Shown here piece by piece: positions 33,033-41,582 of a stretch of DNA of 64,000 bases. The translations under genes and the position numbers were made by a program. Location of the stretch: assembly GCF_900115055.1 (NCBI RefSeq), contig NZ_FOVD01000009.1:159993-223992 (forward strand), read 5' to 3'. Each line of letters starts with the position of its first letter. The stretch's first letter is position 1. Source of the DNA: Chryseobacterium oleae (GTDB lineage: Bacteria; Bacteroidota; Bacteroidia; Flavobacteriales; Weeksellaceae). The notes below the pieces were generated by a model that ran no database searches, was not told the DNA's origin, and saw only the letters and a program-made list of their open reading frames with translations.

Positions 33033-35174
33033 ATGAAAAATATTTCATCGGTATTGTTAATTTCTGCGCTGGCACTTAACCAATCTTGTACTACAATGAA
33101 GAAAACCGATACTCAACAGGAGATTCCTGTTACCGATCCATCCTTATCTTCAAACCCTTTTATGAAGAAAAGCAAGCTTCAGTACGAAGCTCCGGAATTC
33201 GATAAAATTAAAAATGAACATTTCAAACCTGCTTTCGATTTTGGACTGAAACAGCACGATGCTGAGATCCTGAAAATCGCCAACAATCCGGAAGCGCCTA
33301 CTTTTGAAAACACAATTGTAGCCCTTGAAAAAAGCGGTGAAGTTTTAAAAAGAGCCACTATTGTATTTTCCAATCTTACAAGCGCGAATACGAACCCTAC
33401 CCTTCAGGCTTTAGATGAAGAATTTGCTCCTATTTTTGCAGCGCATTCCGATAAAATGTACCTGAATGAAAATTTATATAAAAGAATCAAGTCTATTAAA
33501 GAAGACGGCTTAGACTCCGAAGGAAAAAGACTTGTACAGTTTTACAAACAGAATTTTGAGATTGCAGGAGCGAATCTTTCTGCAGCAGATAAAGAAAAAT
33601 TAAAGCAGATCAATCAGGAACTGGCTTCACTTTCTACGCAATACGCCAATAAATTACTGGAAGCAAGAAAACAGGGCGGTGTATTCTTCTCTGATGCCAA
33701 AGAACTTGACGGACTTTCCACAGACGAAATCGAAGCAGCAGCAACGGATGCTAAAACGGCAGGGCAACCTGGAAAATATCTTCTTGCTCTTCAAAATACA
33801 ACCCAACAGCCACTTCTTCAGAATCTGAAAAACAGAACAACCAGAGAAAAATTGTTCAAAGCTTCATGGCTGAGAGCTGAAAAAGGCGACGGAAACGATA
33901 CCCGCGAAACCATTGAAAAGCTGGCTAAATTAAGACTTAAAAAAGCTCAGACCCTTGGAAAGAAAAGCTTCGCTGAATGGAAACTTCAGGACCAGATGGC
34001 TAAAACTCCCGAGGCAGCAACCAAACTCATGAACCAGATCGCGACTCCTGCTGTGGAAACGGCAAGACGTGAGGCTAAAGATATTCAGGATCTTATTGAT
34101 CAGCAGAAAGGTGGTTTCAAAGTAGAACCATGGGACTGGAATTTCTATGCAGAGCAGGTAAGAAAAGCAAAATATGACCTTGATGAAAACCAGATCAAAC
34201 CTTATTTTGAAGTGACTACTGTTTTGGAGAAAGGCGTTTTCTATGCCGCTGAAAAATTCTACGGACTAACTTTCAAAAAGAGAACAGATCTTCCGGTTTA
34301 TCACCCGGATGTAGTAACGTACGAGGTTTTTGACCACGATGGAAAATCTATCGCGATCTATTATCTTGATTTCTATACCAGAGATTCTAAAAACGGAGGT
34401 GCATGGATGAGTAATTTTGTTGAGCAGTCTTATCTTTTAGGAACAAAACCTGTGATCGTCAACTGTTATAATTACCAGAAACCGGCTCCGGGAAAACCTT
34501 CACTAATCAGCTATGATGACGTTTCTACGATGTTCCATGAATTTGGACACTCTATCCACGGAATGTTTGCCAGCCAGAAATATCCATCACTTTCAGGGAC
34601 AAGTGTTCCTAGAGACTTTGTGGAATTTCCGTCGCAGATCAATGAGCACTGGGCTTTAGATCCTGTGGTTCTTAAAAATTATGCAATTCACTACGAAACA
34701 AAGCAGCCGATTCCTCAGACTTTAGTTGAGAAAATTAAAAAGGCAGCGACATTCAACCAAGGATATATGACGACAGAACTTGTTTCTGCGGCAGCTCTGG
34801 ATATGGATTGGCATACCGTTACAAATGAAAGCCAGCTCATTCCTGTTCTTGATTTTGAAAAACAGTCATTGGCAAGCCACGGATTTACTCTGGCTACCGT
34901 ACCTCCAAGATATCATACGCCTTATTTTGCACACATCTGGGGCGGTGGATACTCAGCAGGTTATTATGCTTATTTGTGGTCTGAAACCCTTGACAACGAT
35001 GCATGGGAATGGATTAAAAGCAATGGCGGTCTGACCAGAGAAAACGGTGACCGTTTCAGAAAATATATTCTTTCTGTAGGAAATTCTGTAGACCTGAATC
35101 AGGCATTCAGAGATTTTACGGGACATGATCCGGATATCAAGCCTTTATTGAGAAACAGAGGTTTTATAAAATAA
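33033..35174 (+). CDS. M3-family metallopeptidase (peptidyl-dipeptidase Dcp-like), lipoprotein
   Basis: The 713-residue protein has a short lipoprotein-type signal (SALALNQSC). The large alpha-helical M3 fold ends in the catalytic motif HEFGHSIHG (H502, E503, H506), with a Glu about 28 residues on in QINEHW. The sequence SGTSVPRDFVEFPSQINEHW and the segment WGGGYSAGYYAYLWSE are typical of Dcp. It removes dipeptides from the C-terminus of peptides, in the periplasm or surface. A terminator and two repeat elements follow. Confidence 0.9.
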   Translation: MKNISSVLLISALALNQSCTTMKKTDTQQEIPVTDPSLSSNPFMKKSKLQYEAPEFDKIKNEHFKPAFDFGLKQHDAEILKIANNPEAPTFENTIVALEKSGEVLKRATIVFSNLTSANTNPTLQALDEEFAPIFAAHSDKMYLNENLYKRIKSIKEDGLDSEGKRLVQFYKQNFEIAGANLSAADKEKLKQINQELASLSTQYANKLLEARKQGGVFFSDAKELDGLSTDEIEAAATDAKTAGQPGKYLLALQNTTQQPLLQNLKNRTTREKLFKASWLRAEKGDGNDTRETIEKLAKLRLKKAQTLGKKSFAEWKLQDQMAKTPEAATKLMNQIATPAVETARREAKDIQDLIDQQKGGFKVEPWDWNFYAEQVRKAKYDLDENQIKPYFEVTTVLEKGVFYAAEKFYGLTFKKRTDLPVYHPDVVTYEVFDHDGKSIAIYYLDFYTRDSKNGGAWMSNFVEQSYLLGTKPVIVNCYNYQKPAPGKPSLISYDDVSTMFHEFGHSIHGMFASQKYPSLSGTSVPRDFVEFPSQINEHWALDPVVLKNYAIHYETKQPIPQTLVEKIKKAATFNQGYMTTELVSAAALDMDWHTVTNESQLIPVLDFEKQSLASHGFTLATVPPRYHTPYFAHIWGGGYSAGYYAYLWSETLDNDAWEWIKSNGGLTRENGDRFRKYILSVGNSVDLNQAFRDFTGHDPDIKPLLRNRGFIK

Positions 35175-35183
35175 ATTTTACAG

Positions 35184-35213
35184 AGAAGCATCCAATTGGG
35201 TGCTTCTTTTTTT
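35184..35213 (+). terminator. Terminator of the M3 peptidase gene
   Basis: AGAAGCATCC (35184-35193) pairs with GGGTGCTTCT (35198-35207), one G-U pair, followed by T6. Confidence 0.8.
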
Positions 35214-35218
35214 ATACG

Positions 35219-35286
35219 TTTTGGCTAAAGCCGTGGAAATGATTGAATGTTTCCGTTAAATGGGTTAAAACCCATTCCTATTGAAT
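35219..35286 (+). repeat. GGCTAAAGCC two-hairpin intergenic element, copy 3
   Basis: TTTTGGCTAAAGCC (35219-35232), 26 bp, then AATGGGTTAAAACCCATT (35259-35276) followed by CCTATTGAAT. Compared with copy 1, stem pairs C-G have become T-A on both arms, so pairing is kept. The 35175-35542 gap holds no gene; it contains this element, the half-element at 35323, the ATCTG repeat at 35446 and the ychJ promoter. Confidence 0.78.
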
Positions 35287-35322
35287 ATAAAGGTTTGAGC
35301 TTTTTGAGATGTTCCTTATGCC

Positions 35323-35348
35323 ACGGGCTAAAGCCCGTTCTTATTCAA
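35323..35348 (+). repeat. GGCTAAAGCC element, right half only
   Basis: ACGGGCTAAAGCCCGT (35323-35338) with the trailing TCTTATTCAA. There is no left-half TTTTGGCTAAAGCC near it, so it is a solo or decayed copy. Confidence 0.7.
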
Positions 35349-35445
35349 CAATGGATATTTCATATTCATTCTTTGTGAAGAATTCATTTTCGGATGCTTT
35401 TTTATTCATACAGATGTTTGCGTTATATTTTTTTTTGTTGTTTTA

Positions 35446-35477
35446 AATCTGTGCGATCTGCAAAATCTGCGCGAAAC
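35446..35477 (+). repeat. ATCTG three-unit repeat, copy 1
   Basis: AATCTGTGCG / ATCTGCAAA / ATCTGCGCGAAAC: three ATCTG units spaced about ten bases. The reverse complement of 63735-63766 matches at 25 of 32 positions without gaps. Confidence 0.6.
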
Positions 35478-35516
35478 AAGTAAAAGGTAATCGTTTTAAT
35501 GAAATAAAAAATCACG

Positions 35517-35524
35517 TAAATTTG
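35517..35524 (+). promoter_or_regulatory. Candidate -7 box for the YchJ gene
   Basis: TAAATTTG ends 18 bp before the ATG at 35543. A TTG-start frame from 35522 would begin inside it. Confidence 0.5.
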
Positions 35525-35542
35525 TGCTTTAAAATGTATAAC

Positions 35543-35920
35543 ATGAATTGTCCCTGCTGTTCAGGAAAACCTTATGAAGAATGCTGTAAGCCGTACCACA
35601 CCGGAGAAAAGCATGCGCCTACTGCGGAAGCCCTGATGCGTTCCCGCTTTTCTGCATTTGCAATTCCGAACGGAAAATACCTGATGGAAACAACGTTTCC
35701 TCCAAAAAGGAAATATCATAACACCGAAGATCTGCAGGAATGGGGAGAAATTAATGTGTGGACAAAACTGGAAATTGTAGATAAGCCTTCCGTGAGTAAA
35801 GTTGAATTTAAAGCTTTTTATACGGATGAGGAAGGAAAGAAACAGCTCCATCACGAATTATCAAAATTCAAAATGATTCAAAACCGGTGGTTTTATGTGA
35901 GTGGAGAATTTTTAGAATAA
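35543..35920 (+). CDS. YchJ-family (UPF0225) SEC-C protein
   Basis: The 125-residue protein begins MNCPCCSGKPYEECCKPYH, a SEC-C type zinc motif (CxC...CC), then APTAEALMRSRFSAFAIPNGKYLMETT and a short NTF2-like domain. YchJ proteins are small and have unknown function. I prefer the ATG at 35543; 35534 (MYNMNCP) is only about 3 bp from the expected transcript start. A strong terminator follows. Confidence 0.85.
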   Translation: MNCPCCSGKPYEECCKPYHTGEKHAPTAEALMRSRFSAFAIPNGKYLMETTFPPKRKYHNTEDLQEWGEINVWTKLEIVDKPSVSKVEFKAFYTDEEGKKQLHHELSKFKMIQNRWFYVSGEFLE

Positions 35921-35923
35921 AAA

Positions 35924-35951
35924 AAATGTCCGGAAAAAATTCCGGACATTT
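35924..35951. terminator. Terminator between YchJ and slyD
   Basis: AAATGTCCGGAA (35924-35935) and TTCCGGACATTT (35940-35951) form a perfect 12-bp stem with an AAAA loop. A-rich sequence precedes it, so on the minus strand it also ends in T. Confidence 0.88.
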
Positions 35952-35959
35952 CTTATAGT

Positions 35960-36460
35960 TTAGTGAGCGTCAATTCCGTCAATTCCATGAGCGTGACCGT
36001 GCGTCAATTCTTCTTCTGTTGCAGGACGTGTATTTACAATTTCCACCTGGAAATCTAAAACTTTCCCAGCCATTGGATGGTTAAGATCTGCGATTACTGC
36101 TTCAGGGGTAACCTCTACTACAAATGCCTGGAAATTATTTCCCTGACCATCAGATAAAGGTAAGATAGCTCCTATTGGAGGTACTCCTGATTCCTTAAAC
36201 ATATCGATAGGCAATTGCGTGATAGAGTTCGGATCCTGTTCTCCGTAAGCTTCTTCCGGCTGAATAACGAAAGCTGCTTTATCACCAGCTTTAAGGCCAA
36301 GGATATTTTGTTCAAATTTTGGAATCATCATTCCTACACCATATAAAAATGTAAGTGGGTTTTCTGCTGTTGTTTCTTCTACAAGAATCTTACTTCCATC
36401 TTCTTCGATCGTGTGAAGTATGTAGCTTACTGCTACAACATGGTTGTTTTCAATTGTCAT
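35960..36460 (-). CDS. slyD: SlyD-type FKBP peptidyl-prolyl isomerase
   Basis: The 166-residue protein has FKBP/IF domains: VSYILHTIEEDG, LTFLYGVGMMIPKFEQNILGLKAGDKAAFVI, PEEAYGEQDPNSI, then the IF insert and VIADLNHPMAGKVLDFQVEI. It ends in a short His-rich tail (THGHAHGIDGIDAH) that may bind metal ions such as nickel. It folds proteins at prolines. It has its own promoter at 36503-36510. Confidence 0.92.
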   Translation of the reverse strand: MTIENNHVVAVSYILHTIEEDGSKILVEETTAENPLTFLYGVGMMIPKFEQNILGLKAGDKAAFVIQPEEAYGEQDPNSITQLPIDMFKESGVPPIGAILPLSDGQGNNFQAFVVEVTPEAVIADLNHPMAGKVLDFQVEIVNTRPATEEELTHGHAHGIDGIDAH

Positions 36461-36502
36461 ATTTTATCTTTTTTTTCGCGATGTTTTTCACGATTAACGG
36501 CA

Positions 36503-36510
36503 CAAATATA
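36503..36510 (-). promoter_or_regulatory. Candidate -7 box for slyD
   Basis: TATATTTG on the minus strand, 42 bp before the ATG at 36460. Confidence 0.45.
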
Positions 36511-36574
36511 CTATTTTTGAAATGATTGCCTATTTAAAAACTGTTAAAACAAAAATCTCAAAACAGCCTCTTTT

Positions 36575-36826
36575 TTACTTACCGTTTTTTGTTTCGTTTC
36601 GTTTTTTCTGTCTCAGTACAAAGAGGTACAAGCTTTCTACTTTCGCTCTCGCCCAATCTGTTTTTCTTAAAAATTTCAGAGAAGACTTGATGCTCGGATT
36701 ATCTGTAAAGCACTTGATATTGATCTGCTCTCCCAGTTTCTCGAATCCTTCATAGTATTCTACCAGTTCTTCAAGAATGGCATCGAGTCTTTTTCCGTGC
36801 AGAGGATCTTTTGATTTTTCTTCCAT
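36575..36826 (-). CDS. VF530 family (DUF2132) DNA-binding protein
   Basis: The 83-residue protein is nearly all one VF530 domain: KDPLHGKRLDAILEELVEYY, IKCFTDNPSIKSSLKFLRKTDWARAKVESLYL. The family is described as DNA-binding. The tail is basic (RQKKRNETKNGK). It is transcribed toward slyD from a separate start. Confidence 0.85.
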   Translation of the reverse strand: MEEKSKDPLHGKRLDAILEELVEYYEGFEKLGEQINIKCFTDNPSIKSSLKFLRKTDWARAKVESLYLFVLRQKKRNETKNGK

Positions 36827-36893
36827 AACGCAGTAAAATTAAAATATTTTATCTGACTTAGCGACTAAAATTGTTTAAACTCCCAATCTTTAG

Positions 36894-36901
36894 TATTTTT
36901 G
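36894..36901 (+). promoter_or_regulatory. Candidate -7 box for the small basic protein gene
   Basis: TATTTTTG ends 45 bp before the ATG at 36947; the longer frame's TTG at 36899 lies within it. Confidence 0.4.
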
Positions 36902-36946
36902 ATGCGTGTATTTTTACCTAAAAACGATTCATTCCGAAAAATAAAT

Positions 36947-37099
36947 ATGAGCAAAAATAACGAAGCAAACCGGCAAAAACATAAAAAGAAAATTGATCAG
37001 AAAAAACGTAAAATACAAAATGCTGAAGTAGAAAGAAAAGCACGTTTAAAACAAATCCGGGAAGATTTTAAAGCAAGAGAGGCCGATAATAAGCCTTAA
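36947..37099 (+). CDS. Small highly charged protein, 50 residues
   Basis: The ATG at 36947 gives MSKNNEANRQKHKKKIDQKK and a similar Lys/Arg/Glu-rich helix to the end at EADNKP. I do not recognise the family. A single amphipathic, strongly basic helix suggests nucleic-acid or ribosome binding, as a guess. It lies 20 bp upstream of no co-directed gene in an operon; sbcD starts 178 bp on. Confidence 0.5.
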   Translation: MSKNNEANRQKHKKKIDQKKRKIQNAEVERKARLKQIREDFKAREADNKP

Positions 37100-37193
37100 T
37101 AATCACTACTATTTTAAACCCTGGTGGTTTTGAAATCCGACAGGTCATACACTGCCAATTGTCTTTTGCGACAAACAGTATTATTTTTCCCCA

Positions 37194-37244
37194 AATGTAA
37201 TTTTTTGCTACTTACAATGTAAACCTTATCTTTAAAATTACATT
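37194..37244. promoter_or_regulatory. Putative operator cluster upstream of sbcDC
   Basis: AATGTAATTTT (37194-37204) and AAAATTACATT (37234-37244) are exact complements. Between them, TTACAATGTAA (37212-37222) repeats the same half-site as a palindrome. The cluster ends 33 bp before the sbcD ATG, so it covers the likely promoter. No repressor gene is adjacent. The nearby 37120-37150 has GTGGTTTTGAAATCCGACAGG, another repeat-like string. Confidence 0.45.
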
Positions 37245-37277
37245 ACCTATTTACTTTAAAATCATAAAAGAATTTTC

Positions 37278-38483
37278 ATGAAAATCCTCCACACCGCCGA
37301 CTGGCATTTGGGAAAACGACTGGACAGATTTTCCCGTCTGGAAGAACAGATTTCAGCAATGGAAGAGATCATCAGTATTGCTGATGAAGAGAACGTTGAT
37401 CTTATTCTCGTTGCCGGTGATCTTTTTGACAATTTCACGCCTGGTGTAGAGGCTGCTGAACTGTTTTATAAAACGCTGAAACGTTTATCTCAAAATGGGA
37501 AACGCCCTGTTATTGCTATTTCCGGGAATCACGATTCTCCCAACCTGATTAATGCACCTGATCCTCTGGCGCGGGAATGCGGAATTATTTTAATCGGTCA
37601 TCCGAAAGCTGAAATTCTTCCTTTCGGGACTGAGCATTTTAAGATTATCAATTCAAAAGAGGGCTTTATAGAACTTGAGCTTGAAAATACAGATTTCCCG
37701 GTGCGAATTTTACATACGCCTTATGCCAATGAAGTCCGTCTGAAAGAATATTTCGGGGAGAATAAGGAAGAAGAAATCAATAAGGTCCTTTCTGAAACCT
37801 GGAAAGAACTGGCAGATCAGTTTTGTGATACTTCCGGAGTGAACCTTCTGACGGCTCATTTGTACATGAACAAAAGAGGGACTGAAATATTAGAAGAACC
37901 GGAAGGTGAAAAACCCATTAAGATCGGAAATGCAGACCTCATCTTTTCGGATAGTATTCCGGATCAGATTCAATATACAGCGCTTGGACATCTCCATGCT
38001 TTTCAAAATATCGGAACTCCGGAAAAGCCTGTCGTCTATTCATCTTCGCCACTATGTTACAGTTTTAGTGAAGCGGGACAGACCAAGTATGTTTCCATAA
38101 TTGAAGCGGAACCGGGACAGCCTGTATCATTTATCAAGAAATCTCTTAAAAGCGGAAGACCGTTGGTAAGGAAGACCTTTACTTCCGTTGAAGAGACCGT
38201 TCAGTGGCTGACAGAAAATCCATATACGTTTATTGAGCTGACCCTGGAAAGTGAAACCTTTTTAACCGCTGATGAACGGAGAATGATCTATCAATCCCAC
38301 AACGGCATCGTTCACCTGATCCCTAAAGTTAAAAGCAAGGGACTTACCGAGCAGGAAAGTATAGAAATTAATCTGAATCAGGATATTGAACCTTTGTTCA
38401 GAGATTATTTTAAATCTAAAAATGGCGGCCAGGAAGCCAATGAAGAACTGATGAATTTGTTTAACGAAATTTTAAATGCCTAA
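37278..38483 (+). CDS. sbcD: SbcD nuclease subunit
   Basis: The 401-residue protein begins MKILHTADWHLGKRLDRF with DxH metal ligands (D8, H10), then VAGDLFDNF, GNHDSPN, LTAHLY and GHLHAFQ. It is the Mre11-like exonuclease/endonuclease of the SbcCD complex, acting on hairpins and double-strand ends. It is coupled to sbcC 3 bp downstream. Confidence 0.94.
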   Translation: MKILHTADWHLGKRLDRFSRLEEQISAMEEIISIADEENVDLILVAGDLFDNFTPGVEAAELFYKTLKRLSQNGKRPVIAISGNHDSPNLINAPDPLARECGIILIGHPKAEILPFGTEHFKIINSKEGFIELELENTDFPVRILHTPYANEVRLKEYFGENKEEEINKVLSETWKELADQFCDTSGVNLLTAHLYMNKRGTEILEEPEGEKPIKIGNADLIFSDSIPDQIQYTALGHLHAFQNIGTPEKPVVYSSSPLCYSFSEAGQTKYVSIIEAEPGQPVSFIKKSLKSGRPLVRKTFTSVEETVQWLTENPYTFIELTLESETFLTADERRMIYQSHNGIVHLIPKVKSKGLTEQESIEINLNQDIEPLFRDYFKSKNGGQEANEELMNLFNEILNA

Positions 38484-38486
38484 GCC

Positions 38487-41400
38487 ATGATACCTGTTCA
38501 ACTGACGATCGAAGGTTTGTATTCCTATCAGGAGCGACAGACCATAGATTTTAAAAACCTTACCGATGCTGGATTATTTGGTATTTTCGGGGCTGTAGGT
38601 TCCGGGAAATCATCGGTGCTTGAGGCTATTTCGTTTGCCCTGTATGGCGAGACGGAGCGTCTGAATATGCGTGATAAAAGAGCATATAATATGATGAATT
38701 TAAAGTCCAGCAGTTCTTATATCGAGTTTGATTTTATTAATTATGAAAATAAACTGTTCCGGGCAACCCGGGATTTCAGACGAAATTCTAAAAAATTTGA
38801 AGATGTAAAGCCTTATTCGGTTACATTTTACGAGCATATTGATGGCAAATGGATTCCACTGGATCATTCCAATGCAGAAGCTATTATAGGCCTGAGCTAT
38901 TCCTATTTCAAACGGACCATCATTATTCCGCAGGGCCAGTTCAAAGAATTTCTGGAACTGGGCGCTGCTGAGCGAACCAATATGATGAAGGATATTTTTA
39001 ATCTTCAGCGTTATGATCTTCAGAATAATGCTTCTGCTCTATACGGGAAAAACAGGTCTGAACTGGATCAGCTGGAAGGTCAGTTAAAAGGTTTTGAAGA
39101 AATCAATGAAGACAACATTCAGCTTCAGAAAGATTATCTGGTGGAGGAACAGAAGAAGTTCGAAGAATCCAATCAAAAGTTTGAAAAGATTTCAACGACT
39201 TATCAGCAGCTGAAAAATTTAAAAACAGATTTCGAAGGTTTAAAACAAAACAGAGAGAATTTTAATAATTTATCTGAACACAAACCCCGAATTGATGCTT
39301 TGGAACTCCAGGCAGAACTTTACGACAAAGTATTTCGCGTATTCAATCCTTTAATTGCTGAGAAAAATAAACTTTTCAAAGAAATTGAAGCCAAACAGAT
39401 TGAAAAGGAGCATCAGATTAAAACTTTACAGGAAACTGAAAAAGATTTTAAAACAATTACAGAACAACTCAGTGTGCTTGAACCGCAGTTTAAGGCATTG
39501 GAACGGTCTAGAGCTCAGGAAAACGACCTGAATCTGATCATAAAGATCCTGACCTTTTCCAATGAAATCAAAGCGCTTAAAGACAGAACCCAAAAAGGTT
39601 CGGAAAAAGTAAAAGAGGTAGAAGAAAACAGGAATAGTATTCAGAAAAAGATCGATATACTTTCCAAGGATGCAGATATTCTGAAGGAACAGAAAATGGA
39701 TTCGGCTGTCCTTTCAGCTGTTGGAAACTGGTTTGTTCAGCAGAAAAACTTCAAAAAATCACAGCTGGAGCTGATCAGTAAAATTGAAAACCAACAGAAA
39801 CAGATCACCAATATTTCTGAGGAACTGAAGCATTTTTCTTATCATGAAAATTTTAAGGAAGATTTCAGGAGTAAAAAGGAAGCGCTGGAAAAAAAGAAAA
39901 AAGAGCTTTCGCAAAAACAGGATCATTTAAAAATCCAAAAGGAATTATCGCGTTTTGCGAGTGAACTTCATGACGGTGAAGCCTGCCCGCTTTGTGGCGC
40001 TTCGGAACATCCGCATATTGTGGAAATTCAGGATGTACATGCTGAGCTGCAGGAAATCCAGGAGAATATTCATGCTGCAGAACAGGAGATTTTAAAGCAT
40101 CAGACACAGGAAACTGAAATTGAAAAAATATTAGCCCGAAAAAAAATATTTGAAGAGCAGCTGGCTAATGAGCAGAAAGCATTGACTGAGATTCAGAAAG
40201 ATATTGAAAATCACCTTCAGCAATTCGTCTGGAAATCATTCAGTTCGGATCATGAAGATGAATTTGAGAAAAAACGCTCAGATTCTTTTGCCATCGAAAA
40301 GAAGATGGAGGAAAACACTCAGCAAGTTGCTTTGGAAAGGGAAACGCTGGAAAGAGAAACTAAGACCCTGGATAAATACAGAAGCGCTCTGGAAACTTTC
40401 AGACTGGAAGAAGCTGCGAAACAGGAACAGATCAATATCAGCCTTTCCAATCTGAAGACGCTGGACTGGAACAGCTATGAACAAAAAACCGTAGCAGAGG
40501 TTGAAGATGCTTACCACAAGCTATTACAGTTGAATTCGGAAACGGAACAGAATTACCAGAAAGCATCACAGCAGGAAAAAATACTTGCTCCTAAACTGGC
40601 AGAACAAAAAACGATTGTCGCTCAATCTGAAAAACAGTTGACGGAGCTTGAAAAAGAAATATCTGAAAATAAGGATGCTATCATTCTAGCACTCACTGAA
40701 CAGAATTTTGCGGATTTTAAAGAAGCCGAAAGTATTTTACGTCAGGAAATTAATGTACAGGAAGCGAGAGCTGAGATTCAAAAATTTAAAATTGATTATG
40801 AAACTTTAAAGAAGGTCATTGAAGGTTTGGAATTAAAGCTGCAAGGTCTTTCATTTGATGATGAGCAGTTTTCTCTGGCTGAAAAACAGTTCACTGAAGC
40901 TCAGACTGATCTGAAACAGATGAATGATGCCGTTGTAAAAATCAGGTCTGAAATTGAAAGACTGGAAAAGGAATTCCGGAAGAAAGAAGATCTGCTGAAG
41001 AATCTCGCGAGCCTTCAAAAGCGTTCTGAAAATTTAAAGCTGATGATGAATCTGTTCAAAGGAGCCGGTTTTGTACAATACGTTTCCTCTATTTATCTAA
41101 GACAGTTGTGTGATCACGCGAATGTCCGTTTCCACAGGATGACAAGAAATCAGCTGAGTCTTCAATTGAATGAAAGCAATGATTTTGAGATCATCGATTA
41201 TCTGAATGAAGGAAGAAGCAGAAGTGTAAAAACCCTTTCCGGCGGACAGGCGTTTCAGGTTTCTTTGAGTCTGGCTCTTGCTTTGGCGGAAAGTGTTCAG
41301 TCCCATGCGAAGGCTGATAAAAATTTCTTTTTTATAGATGAAGGCTTTGGAACCCAGGATACGGAATCCGTGAATATCGTTTTTGAAACCCTCACTAATC

Positions 41401-41522
41401 TGATGAAAGAAAACAGAATCGTAGGAATTATTTCTCATGTGGAAGAGCTTAAAGAAAAGATTCCGACCGCTCTCAATATCGTGAAAGATGAGGAAAGAGG
41501 AAGCCTGATTGAAATTGTATAA
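38487..41522 (+). CDS. sbcC: SbcC ATPase subunit
   Basis: The 1011-residue Rad50-like protein has Walker A GAVGSGKSS (35-43), long coiled coils (about 175-850) split by a zinc-hook CPLC (500-503), the signature LSGGQ (917-921) and Walker B FFFIDEGFGTQD (about 947-958). It forms the SbcCD complex with SbcD to cut hairpins and repair DNA. A strong terminator ends the pair. Confidence 0.95.
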   Translation: MIPVQLTIEGLYSYQERQTIDFKNLTDAGLFGIFGAVGSGKSSVLEAISFALYGETERLNMRDKRAYNMMNLKSSSSYIEFDFINYENKLFRATRDFRRNSKKFEDVKPYSVTFYEHIDGKWIPLDHSNAEAIIGLSYSYFKRTIIIPQGQFKEFLELGAAERTNMMKDIFNLQRYDLQNNASALYGKNRSELDQLEGQLKGFEEINEDNIQLQKDYLVEEQKKFEESNQKFEKISTTYQQLKNLKTDFEGLKQNRENFNNLSEHKPRIDALELQAELYDKVFRVFNPLIAEKNKLFKEIEAKQIEKEHQIKTLQETEKDFKTITEQLSVLEPQFKALERSRAQENDLNLIIKILTFSNEIKALKDRTQKGSEKVKEVEENRNSIQKKIDILSKDADILKEQKMDSAVLSAVGNWFVQQKNFKKSQLELISKIENQQKQITNISEELKHFSYHENFKEDFRSKKEALEKKKKELSQKQDHLKIQKELSRFASELHDGEACPLCGASEHPHIVEIQDVHAELQEIQENIHAAEQEILKHQTQETEIEKILARKKIFEEQLANEQKALTEIQKDIENHLQQFVWKSFSSDHEDEFEKKRSDSFAIEKKMEENTQQVALERETLERETKTLDKYRSALETFRLEEAAKQEQINISLSNLKTLDWNSYEQKTVAEVEDAYHKLLQLNSETEQNYQKASQQEKILAPKLAEQKTIVAQSEKQLTELEKEISENKDAIILALTEQNFADFKEAESILRQEINVQEARAEIQKFKIDYETLKKVIEGLELKLQGLSFDDEQFSLAEKQFTEAQTDLKQMNDAVVKIRSEIERLEKEFRKKEDLLKNLASLQKRSENLKLMMNLFKGAGFVQYVSSIYLRQLCDHANVRFHRMTRNQLSLQLNESNDFEIIDYLNEGRSRSVKTLSGGQAFQVSLSLALALAESVQSHAKADKNFFFIDEGFGTQDTESVNIVFETLTNLMKENRIVGIISHVEELKEKIPTALNIVKDEERGSLIEIV

Positions 41523-41540
41523 ATTTTAAACGACAATAAA

Positions 41541-41569
41541 AAACCTCTGCTGTGAGTCAGCAGAGGTTT
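41541..41569. terminator. Terminator between sbcC and the LLM gene
   Basis: AAACCTCTGCTG (41541-41552) and CAGCAGAGGTTT (41558-41569) are perfect 12-bp arms with loop TGAGT, and A-runs on the left make it work for the minus-strand gene too. Confidence 0.85.
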
Positions 41570-41582
41570 CATTTTATAGATC

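Noticed and set aside
39865..40455. Reading frames in other frames within sbcC coiled coil
   Set aside because: They follow from Lys/Glu-rich codons of the coiled coil; SbcC is intact.
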